From Christiangramia oceanisediminis (GTDB lineage: Bacteria; Bacteroidota; Bacteroidia; Flavobacteriales; Flavobacteriaceae), in assembly GCF_022570735.2 (NCBI RefSeq), contig NZ_JANCNS010000002.1:1-64000 (forward strand): a stretch of DNA of 64,000 nt. Direction: 5' to 3'. This document shows, piece after piece, positions 58,007 through 64,000 of the stretch. Both the position numbers and the translations under genes were made by a program. How positions within the stretch are numbered: position 1 is the first letter of the stretch; each line of letters starts with the position of its first letter. The notes beneath the pieces are model-generated. The model was given only the letters and a program-made list of their open reading frames with translations. It ran no database searches and was not told where the DNA came from.

Positions 58007-58013
58007 TTTCCAA

Positions 58014-58045
58014 CAAAAAAAGCCCCGTCTTGACAACGAGGCTTT
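58014..58045 (-). terminator. Terminator of the M28 peptidase gene
   Basis: On the minus strand AAAGCCTCGT pairs with ACGGGGCTTT (one G-T pair) and runs into seven T, 20 bases past the stop codon. Confidence 0.85.
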
Positions 58046-58065
58046 AATTTTATAAAATACCAGAT

Positions 58066-59094
58066 CTATTTTTTGGAAGCGGCGGTAGCATCGGTTTTAT
58101 CCACTACTAATCTTGCATCACGGTTGGCGATCTCCCAGGCAGTAAGGAATACAAGCCTTGCTCTTTTGGCAAGCAGGTCATATTCGATCTTTTCAGGGGT
58201 ATCGGTGTGTTTGTGATAATCGGCGTGAGTTCCGTTGAAATAGAAAATGATCGGGATATTGTTCTTGGCGAAGTTGTAATGGTCACTTCTATAGTAGAAA
58301 CGATTTGGATCGTTCTCATCATTGTATGTATAGTCAAGATCCAGATTGATATACTTCTCGTTCACGTTTTCGCTAAGCTCATGTAGATCTGTACTTAACT
58401 TATCGCTTCCAATCAGGTATACATAGTTATCGTTGCCTTCATGTGCAGGGTCTATTCTACCTATCATATCGATATTCAGGTTTGCAACCGTATTTTCAAG
58501 CGGGAATATAGGCTCGTCTGTATAAAACTTAGAACCAACCAGTCCTTTTTCCTCACCGGTTACGTTCAGGAATAATATGGATCTCTTAGGAGTATATCCA
58601 TCTTTGCTGGCCTGAACAAAGGCTTCAGCGATCTCAAGGATACTCACTGTTCCAGAACCGTCATCATCAGCCCCATTATAAATCCTTCCCTGGTCATCAA
58701 TACCAACGTGATCATAGTGAGAAGAAATGACCAGCACCTCTTCTGGTTTTTCTGAGCCCTTTAAAAAGGCTACTACGTTCTCTGTAGATTTTACATTTCC
58801 TCTTTTGAAATAGCTGGTAGGCACCTCCTGGTAATAGTCATCACCTCCAAGCGGGGAAGGCAGGTTTAGAGCCTTATATTCCTTTTTCAGGTATTCAGCA
58901 GCTTTTTTCTGACCCGGTTCGCCGGTTTCGCGGCCTTCGAACTCATCGCTAGCGAAGATATACAGGTGTTCTTTTAATTCAGCAGAGGTAATGGTGTTAG
59001 CGTATTCCATAGGATTCGCATTCTCCACCTTTTTGTTCTGTGCCCCACAGGCTGTAAGCAGTGCCGGGATGGCCAGTATCAATAATCTTTTCAT
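58066..59094 (-). CDS. M28 family metallopeptidase, lipoprotein
   Basis: The 342-residue protein has a lipobox (LLTACGAQ, Cys16) and the M28 zinc-binding set: SSHYDHVG (His and Asp), YNGADDDGSGTVSILE (metal-bridging Asp), TGEEKGLVGSKFY (catalytic Glu pair), NIDMIGR (Asp) and a final His in HADYHKHTDTPEK. It is probably an aminopeptidase anchored in the envelope. I chose the ATG at 59094, which places the signal peptide at the very start; an upstream TTG at 59125-59127 would add 11 residues before it. It is monocistronic with its own terminator. Confidence 0.92.
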   Translation of the reverse strand: MKRLLILAIPALLTACGAQNKKVENANPMEYANTITSAELKEHLYIFASDEFEGRETGEPGQKKAAEYLKKEYKALNLPSPLGGDDYYQEVPTSYFKRGNVKSTENVVAFLKGSEKPEEVLVISSHYDHVGIDDQGRIYNGADDDGSGTVSILEIAEAFVQASKDGYTPKRSILFLNVTGEEKGLVGSKFYTDEPIFPLENTVANLNIDMIGRIDPAHEGNDNYVYLIGSDKLSTDLHELSENVNEKYINLDLDYTYNDENDPNRFYYRSDHYNFAKNNIPIIFYFNGTHADYHKHTDTPEKIEYDLLAKRARLVFLTAWEIANRDARLVVDKTDATAASKK

Positions 59095-59266
59095 CTTCAG
59101 ATTTAATTTTTTAATAATTGCCGCCAATATAGCGGTTTTTGGGTTAAAGTTTGGATTAAGGTCTCATAATAATAGACAGGAAAGAAGCAAAATGGTTTAA
59201 AACTGAATGGAATGAATTTATCCCTCCACCCAGAATCTTTTACCGTGCAAAGATCATAAGACCTTT

Positions 59267-59971
59267 CTATTGATCAAGAGCATTGGCTATGGCTTCCTGT
59301 ACCAGTGGTTCCATTACCGAATACGCCTTTGCGTTGGGATGCACTCCGTCTTCAGAATATTCCTTTTTCATGCCTTTTTGAGCGTTGCTAAGGTTGCTAA
59401 AATAATCCAGGTAAACATATCCATGTTCCCTGGCATATTTTTCCATCCATGTATTGAGTTCCTGGATCCTGGAAACCGGTTCAAGCCCTGGTCGCCAGGG
59501 ATAATCGTAAACCGGCAGCACCGAGGAAAGAACAACCCTGATGTCGTTCTGGTCTGCAAGTGTGGCCATGGCCTTTATGTTATCGCTGATCATTTTTACC
59601 GAAGCATAACCTGTATTCGCGGCAAGGTCGTTTGTCCCGGCCAGGATCACCACTACTTCAGGTTTAAGGTCGAGCACATCTGGAGTGAACCTAATGAGCA
59701 TTTGCGGACTGGTTTGCCCGCTGATTCCTCTTCCCACGTAATTATTATTGCTGAAAAATTCCGGATGCATGTTTACCCAGCCTTCGGTGATGGAGTTTCC
59801 CATAAAGACAACTTTAGGCCAGGTTTTATTCTGAATGATCTGCTGGTTCTCTTCGTGGTAGCGTTTTAGTTCGGGCCAGTCCTGCTCCATTAGTTCTTTA
59901 TAATTTTGATTTTGCGCATTTAAAGAAATAAAAACAAATAGAAAGATAAGGCTGAATATAGATTTTTTCAT
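59267..59971 (-). CDS. Exported SGNH/GDSL hydrolase
   Basis: The 234-residue protein has a signal peptide (SIFSLIFLFVFISLNAQ) and all four SGNH blocks: block I VVFMGNSITEGW with Ser60, block II RGISGQTSPQM with Gly84, block III LAGTNDLA with Asn114, and block V DGVHPNAKAY with Asp208 and His211. It is an esterase or acetyl-hydrolase of the envelope; substrates could be acetylated polysaccharides, which is inference. I chose the ATG at 59971; a TTG three codons upstream would add MFS. Confidence 0.92.
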   Translation of the reverse strand: MKKSIFSLIFLFVFISLNAQNQNYKELMEQDWPELKRYHEENQQIIQNKTWPKVVFMGNSITEGWVNMHPEFFSNNNYVGRGISGQTSPQMLIRFTPDVLDLKPEVVVILAGTNDLAANTGYASVKMISDNIKAMATLADQNDIRVVLSSVLPVYDYPWRPGLEPVSRIQELNTWMEKYAREHGYVYLDYFSNLSNAQKGMKKEYSEDGVHPNAKAYSVMEPLVQEAIANALDQ

Positions 59972-60108
59972 GGAGAACAATTTTGGGATTAATTTACAAA
60001 AAGGAACTGGCCGGAAAATAAAATATTGGGAATTAGAAGGTTGAGAGAAGTCTGGAAATTGGCCAAAAAAAGTTTAGGATTTAGTTGTGGATAATTAAAA
60101 AAGCGTGT

Positions 60109-60116
60109 TATATTTG
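60109..60116 (+). promoter_or_regulatory. tRNA-Ser promoter, -7 element
   Basis: TATATTTG is a perfect TAnnTTTG. TTG at 60085-60087, about 21 bases upstream, is the -33 candidate. Transcription should begin about 20 bases before the tRNA. Confidence 0.65.
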
Positions 60117-60144
60117 CACCCGCATTCAGCAAATAGCTGATCTG

Positions 60145-60229
60145 GGAGGAATGGCAGAGTGGTCGAATGCGGCAGTCTTGAAAACTGTTGAGGGTCACAC
60201 CTCCGGGGGTTCGAATCCCTCTTCCTCCG
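60145..60229 (+). tRNA. tRNA-Ser, anticodon UGA
   Basis: An 85-base class II tRNA with acceptor stem GGAGGAA / TTCCTCC, D arm GGCAGAGTGGTCGAATGCGG, anticodon loop CTTGAAA with anticodon TGA at 60179-60181, a long variable arm, and T arm GGGGGTTCGAATCCC. The 3' CCA is not encoded (CGC AAG follows). It reads UCA and, by wobble, some other UCN codons. It is a single gene with its own promoter and terminator. Confidence 0.98.
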
Positions 60230-60235
60230 CAAGGA

Positions 60236-60264
60236 AAACCCGCAATGAAAATTGCGGGTTTTTT
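60236..60264 (+). terminator. Terminator of tRNA-Ser
   Basis: The stem AAACCCGCAAT / ATTGCGGGTTT with loop GAAA is followed by a T run, six bases after the tRNA. Confidence 0.93.
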
Positions 60265-60310
60265 GTTTTTAGCCAGGCGCAAAGCTGGCTTTGCTGCCTG
60301 AGCAAAAACA

Positions 60311-60342
60311 AAAAAGCACTGCCTTTGAGCAGTGCGGTTTTT
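60311..60342 (+). terminator. Terminator-like hairpin in copy 1 of the duplication
   Basis: GCACTGC / GCAGTGC with a 6-base loop is flanked by A upstream and T downstream, so it could act on either strand. Confidence 0.6.
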
Positions 60343-60362
60343 CTTGCTGGATTCTCCACCCA

Positions 60363-60865
60363 GGATCAACGCAGTTAATCCCATTTTGTGAAATACAGAT
60401 CCAGGTCACGTAGCGCCCTGAAGCATTTAATTTAAGTACTGGATACCCTCTTCGGATCAACGCAGTTAATCCTTAGAACGAAGCCTGGGTTTTTCTTGCA
60501 GGATTCTCCACTTGGGATCAACCCGGTTAATCCCTTCTGGCTTTGCTGCCTGAGCAAAAACAAAAAAGCACTGCCTTTGAGCAGTGCGGTTTTTCTTGCT
60601 GGATTCCCCACCCAGAATCAATGCAGTTAATCCTTTTCTAAGCCCAGCGCCCTTAAGTCTTTAATTTAAGTATTGGATACCCTCTTCGGATCAACGCAGT
60701 TAATCCTAAGAACGTAGCCTGGATTTTTCTTGCTGGATTCCCCACCCAGGATCAATGCAGTTAATCCTTTTTTCTTTGCTGCCTGAGTAAAAACAAAATA
60801 GGATCGAAGAGGTAAGTTTGGTGTTTCATATAAGAATCTACTTTTTTTATCAACGTGGTTAATCC
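60363..60865. repeat. Seven copies of a 19-base near-palindrome
   Basis: The motif GGATCAACGCAGTTAATCC and variants occur at 60363, 60454, 60515, 60615, 60688, 60749 and 60847, with a partial inverted copy near 60877. Each is nearly self-complementary (GGATcAAC / GTTaATCC). Spacings are 91, 61, 100, 73, 61 and 98. Confidence 0.88.
60563..60594 (+). terminator. Terminator-like hairpin in copy 2 of the duplication
   Basis: The same GCACTGC / GCAGTGC hairpin and flanking A and T runs as at 60311-60342. Confidence 0.6.
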
Positions 60866-60921
60866 ATATAGCCTTAGGATTAACCGGATTTTTAATTTAT
60901 CCCCAAATATTTTAGATAAAT

Positions 60922-60965
60922 AAAAAAACTTCCGCCCGGACGTATCCCGGCAGGAGTTTTTTTTG
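60922..60965. terminator. Bidirectional terminator-like hairpin
   Basis: AACTTCCGCC-CGG and CCCGGCAGGAGTT form an imperfect stem with A on one side and T on the other. No gene ends within 400 bases on either strand, so its source transcript is unknown. Confidence 0.6.
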
Positions 60966-61388
60966 TTGCAACGCGCATTTCTTTATAAAATCTTATTCAG
61001 TTCTTGCATGCATTTTTGAATAAGCTTCTTTAGCTTTTTATAAGTACATAAATATACAATATGTTTAATGTTTTTAATTAAACAATAAACATAATTATAA
61101 ATTATTTAACTGTTAGATCGAGCTCCAAAAGAATTTTGGATAGGCTAATTATAAAAGTTCAATTAGGAATGAACAGGCAGGCTAGATGTTAATCGATGAA
61201 AAAAATCAGAGAAGTGACCGCTATACTTGTTCCTTGTATTCAAATACGACCCTACTCATAAGATGAACTTCAGGAAACGCCCCAATTTTGGTCTAGCTGT
61301 CACTAGCTCTAATTTTCAGGTAAAGCTAATTCTTAAGTTTTAAGCAAAGCACTGCGTTTAGTAAACGTATGGATTTTTAAAGTTATCG

Positions 61389-64000
61389 TTATATATGAAG
61401 TTTCAGTAGCGCCGTTGTACCTTTATTTTTTGAGGTCTTTACCTGTAAAGCTTCCGTAACATGATACCCCAGGAGGGAAAGACGTTCTTTTACCAGGCTA
61501 ATTCCTTTAGACTGGTGAACTGAATTCGAGACACCCGGGGAATAGCCAACTCCATTATCTTCAATTTTACATAGCAGGATATTTCCAGGTAGTAGTTTGA
61601 ATGAAATTTCTAAAGTGGGTTCTTGAACACTGGCCGGGAACGCGTGTACAAATACATTCTCCACGAAGGTTTGCAACAACATGGTTGGAATTTCAATATC
61701 ATAAGGATCTATAGCCGGGTCGATTTCTATTGCGACCTTTACCGAATTATCAAAACGCGTATTTTCAAGCCTGATGTAAGACCTAAGGTATTCGATCTCT
61801 TCGATTAGCAGAATTTTTGGCTGAGTACAATGATCCAGGTTCAGCCTGATCAATTTAGCAAAATCGCCCAGGAAAACCGTTGCGTTGTCTATATCACTGT
61901 CCAGGATATAATTTTGAATGGAATTCATCGCATTGAAAATGAAATGCGGATTCATTTGTGCCAGTAAGGCCTCCATCTTGGTTTCTTCAACCCGTTGTTG
62001 GATCAGTCTTTTCTGCTCCTCAAACTGCCTGTGCTGATTGATCTGGTACCTGTAAACGCCCAAAACTATCAACAGCAAACTGCTAAATACCAGTAACCCA
62101 AACCACCAGGTGCGCCAGAAGGGTGGTAATATGGATAGCTCTGCCAGGGTTTGTGTATGATTTAAACCGGTGCTCGAATCCAGCACATTTACAGATACCT
62201 CGTACTTCCTGGGTGGCAGGAAAGGTAAAAATATATCCGGTTTGGAAGAGGGAAGACTCCATTCATCCTTTGGGTTAAGGCGATACTGGTAACTTAACTT
62301 TTTAGGATAGGGGTGAGCATTGGTGCTGAACTTCAGCAATAACGTATTCTCATCATGCTGTAATTCGATCCTCTTATTATCGGCAATATTTTTTACTGGA
62401 AAATGACCGTTATTAACATAAACCTCCTTAATATCCAGGTTATGTATCAGGGGTTCTGTATCGGTGACCCGGCTAAGGTCTATTTGATAAAAGCCACCCC
62501 TGCTTCCTATGGAAAGTATATTTTCATTTAGTTCTGCACCCAGGAATGGTTGTTCCAGTCCCTGCTCTTCATTCAGAAAAATAAAACTGCCGTCCTTATA
62601 AAGGTTAAGACCTTTTTCGGTTCCAATAAGCAGACTCCCATTATGCGATTTGAGGAATGAAATACTGTTTCCTTCAATGCTGGCTCTTGGAATTTTTTTC
62701 AGGATTCGGAATTCTTCCTCGTCATTTACGATAAAAACATCGCCAAACTCGTTCGACATGGCCAGGTTTTCATTCAGTTGAGTGATATGTCTTAATTTCT
62801 TTTCCTGCCAGGTGCCGTCTTCAAGGTAAGATCTGAAAGCGCCATTCTCCCATTTATATAGCCCGGAAAAGACCGAAACCAAATAGGTTTTCCCCGCTTT
62901 TTTCAAACTATTGACCACCATGGTAGGCGTTAAGGGATCTTCCTGCCTGAAGTGAGTATATTCAAAATCCTCCAGGTCGCTGTAGATTCGCACTCCTCCA
63001 TAGGGGTGGGTTTCAATAAGCTCTCCGCCTTCAGAGAAATTGATCTCTTCAGAATGCAACGGAATATAGCGCTGAAGTTTTCCGGAAGCTTTAATAGCAA
63101 AAATCCCAATATTGGTATTCACCCAGAAACTGCCTTCAGAAGCTTTGATATCATAAAAGCTGATCTCTGCAGGCGGGGTGGAATAATCCAGTTCGTAAAA
63201 AGAGTCTTCATATTTGGGCAGGGGGATTTCGGTATTTGCAACATAGGCCTTTTGCCAGTCTTTTAATTGATCAAGAGAAATGAACTTTTCGCCCAGCCTG
63301 CTTTTTAAAAAAATACCATCATCAAGTAATACTGCTGCATTTTTTCCCCGGAAGCTGAATCCATATACATCACGGCCAGGAATGCTATGAAATTCTACCT
63401 GAGGATCGAGTTGCACCTCGAACAAGCCTGCATCCATGCTTCCTGCATATAATTTTCCGAAGTTTTTATCATAAGCCAGTGAAATGATCTTTTTGCTGGG
63501 AATATTGAAGTCGCCAGCCCTTGAGATCATTTGGTTGTCCTTGATCTCGAAGATTCCACCGTTAGTGTCATAGATACCCCAGGCAGCTGCATAGATCTTA
63601 TTATTGGCGGTCTTTACATGATCCCAGATGATAGAAGAGCCATATTGAGCAAATTCTGGATGCTTTTTCAGGATATAGTCTTCCATACCTGTTTTAGTAA
63701 AAAATCCTTTATTGCTACTGTAGATACTGTCATTTTCAGGAAAAACCGAATAGATGAATCGATGGTCATTAACCTTTACCAGATCTGGGTTTTCCCTATT
63801 TTGGGTGAGCTTATAAATCCCGGTTTTATAGGTAGAGATATAAACTTCCTGATCATGTAGAAAGAAACCTGTGACCCGCAACAACTCGTCTTCTAAAGGC
63901 GATTTCCAGGATAGCACCTCGAAACTGTTGATGTTTACCCGGGAAACTCCATCACTGGTGCCAATATACATGTGATCCCGGTAAGAATACAACCTGTTGA
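61389..64000 (-). CDS. Two-component regulator propeller/LytS-type histidine kinase (5' end outside window)
   Basis: About 870 residues are visible; the frame runs open through the right edge, so the start is missing. The visible part has a beta-propeller of regulator-type repeats (MYIGTSDGVSRVNI, YAAAWGIYDTNGGIFEI, LLIGTEKGLNLYKDG), a Y_Y_Y domain (about 555-640), one membrane helix (FGLLVFSSLLLIVLGVYRY) and a LytS-like kinase with the phospho-acceptor His in NPHFIFNAMNS (about 683) and the ATP site EDNGVGYSPG near the end. It resembles hybrid sensors of polysaccharide systems but lacks an attached receiver. The partner response regulator must be elsewhere. Confidence 0.9.
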   Translation of the reverse strand, partial: NRLYSYRDHMYIGTSDGVSRVNINSFEVLSWKSPLEDELLRVTGFFLHDQEVYISTYKTGIYKLTQNRENPDLVKVNDHRFIYSVFPENDSIYSSNKGFFTKTGMEDYILKKHPEFAQYGSSIIWDHVKTANNKIYAAAWGIYDTNGGIFEIKDNQMISRAGDFNIPSKKIISLAYDKNFGKLYAGSMDAGLFEVQLDPQVEFHSIPGRDVYGFSFRGKNAAVLLDDGIFLKSRLGEKFISLDQLKDWQKAYVANTEIPLPKYEDSFYELDYSTPPAEISFYDIKASEGSFWVNTNIGIFAIKASGKLQRYIPLHSEEINFSEGGELIETHPYGGVRIYSDLEDFEYTHFRQEDPLTPTMVVNSLKKAGKTYLVSVFSGLYKWENGAFRSYLEDGTWQEKKLRHITQLNENLAMSNEFGDVFIVNDEEEFRILKKIPRASIEGNSISFLKSHNGSLLIGTEKGLNLYKDGSFIFLNEEQGLEQPFLGAELNENILSIGSRGGFYQIDLSRVTDTEPLIHNLDIKEVYVNNGHFPVKNIADNKRIELQHDENTLLLKFSTNAHPYPKKLSYQYRLNPKDEWSLPSSKPDIFLPFLPPRKYEVSVNVLDSSTGLNHTQTLAELSILPPFWRTWWFGLLVFSSLLLIVLGVYRYQINQHRQFEEQKRLIQQRVEETKMEALLAQMNPHFIFNAMNSIQNYILDSDIDNATVFLGDFAKLIRLNLDHCTQPKILLIEEIEYLRSYIRLENTRFDNSVKVAIEIDPAIDPYDIEIPTMLLQTFVENVFVHAFPASVQEPTLEISFKLLPGNILLCKIEDNGVGYSPGVSNSVHQSKGISLVKERLSLLGYHVTEALQVKTSKNKGTTALLKLHI

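Larger units (their letters stand above)
57230..58010. other. Gene-free, repeat-rich interval between pcm and the M28 peptidase
   Basis: About 0.8 kb contains no credible gene. It holds, in order, a 4.5-copy tandem repeat of about 130 bases, a 10-copy 8-base microsatellite, a 16-base word shared with 54531-54546, and the M28 peptidase terminator. A 93-residue minus-strand open frame inside (57578-57859) is only a by-product of the repeat. Confidence 0.8.
60285..60800. repeat. About 250-bp tandem duplication, 2.4 copies
   Basis: Copy 1 starts at 60285, copy 2 at 60537 (step 252) and a partial third at about 60774. Each full copy has GGCTTTGCTGCCTGAGC, a terminator-like hairpin (GCACTGC / GCAGTGC) and three copies of the 19-base motif. 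The copies are similar but not identical, so the duplication is not very recent. Confidence 0.9.
60271..61388. other. Gene-free interval: 250-bp duplication, hairpins and an AT-rich tail
   Basis: About 1.1 kb without a credible gene. From 60285 to 60800 it carries a 252-base duplication with seven copies of a 19-base near-palindrome and two terminator-like hairpins; at 60922-60965 another bidirectional terminator; from 60966 to 61388 an AT-rich stretch in which I see no feature. Confidence 0.75.

Noticed and set aside
60145-60800. Integrated element at tRNA-Ser
   Set aside because: No integrase or direct repeat of the tRNA 3' end is visible in the window, so only the repeats themselves are reported.
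60285-60865. Possible CRISPR array in the repeats after tRNA-Ser
   Set aside because: Spacings between motifs are unequal (61-100) and the spacers are themselves repeated, and no cas genes are present.

Overview
The window looks like a chromosomal segment of a marine Flavobacteriaceae (Bacteroidota), most like Gramella/Christiangramia. The evidence is the lineage-typical families (TonB receptor paired with a DUF4249 lipoprotein, DUF6095, DUF6913, DUF4835, an HYR-repeat protein with a type IX secretion tail, monomeric isocitrate dehydrogenase), promoters of the Bacteroidota form TAnnTTTG, no Shine-Dalgarno sequences, and moderate G+C. The genus is an inference from gene content. Almost everything is core genome; I see no insertion sequence, prophage, CRISPR array or defence island.

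Layout. 1-135: 3' end of a 5S rRNA and its terminator, so an rRNA operon lies to the left. 320-5518: small lipoprotein, then DUF6095, DUF4249 lipoprotein, TonB-dependent receptor and Bcr/CflA-type efflux pump on the minus strand. 5655-13354 (minus): monomeric IDH, a gene-free interval holding a probable structured small RNA, rplS, trmD, a coiled-coil membrane protein, a long-form GAPDH and a Do/HtrA protease. 13488-16699 (plus): dapF, a GNAT, mltG and a lysozyme-like protein. 16696-19323 (minus): RsmI-like methylase, low-molecular-weight phosphatase, dnaA. 19529-23057: acyl-CoA thioesterase, then ribD-HAD-EamA-YigZ on the minus strand. 23086-41832 (plus): a long run of mostly housekeeping genes, including prmC, LOG-family hydrolase, ligA, a VanX-like dipeptidase, dapA, bamD-rpoZ-coaBC-DUF4835-recN, fabI, a glycosyltransferase, a YbbR-like protein, coaE and an RprX/RprY-like two-component system. 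42030-47399: a 1789-residue secreted HYR protein. 47389-56453 (minus): miaA, a voltage-gated-type channel, DUF3857, an exonuclease/GIY-YIG fusion, YggS, DUF1015, a 3-hydroxyacyl-CoA dehydrogenase and a Gfo/Idh/MocA oxidoreductase. 56588-64000: pcm, a repeat-rich interval, an M28 peptidase, an SGNH hydrolase, tRNA-Ser(UGA), a second repeat-rich interval and a hybrid propeller/LytS-type histidine kinase cut by the window edge.

How the genes work together. Several clusters serve the envelope: dapF and dapA (diaminopimelate), mltG and the lysozyme-like protein (peptidoglycan), bamD (outer-membrane assembly), HtrA (periplasmic quality control), the TonB receptor pair (uptake) and the type IX cargo (surface). 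A second theme is translation: rplS, trmD, miaA, prmC, the RsmI-like methylase and tRNA-Ser. DNA replication and repair is represented by dnaA, ligA, recN and the exonuclease fusion.

The least explained parts are not proteins: the probable small RNA at 8031-8203; a 2.4-copy, about 250-bp duplication carrying seven 19-bp near-palindromes after tRNA-Ser; a 4.5-copy, about 130-bp tandem repeat followed by an 8-bp microsatellite after pcm; and a family of short dispersed words shared between intergenic spots. No clearly new multi-gene system is visible.
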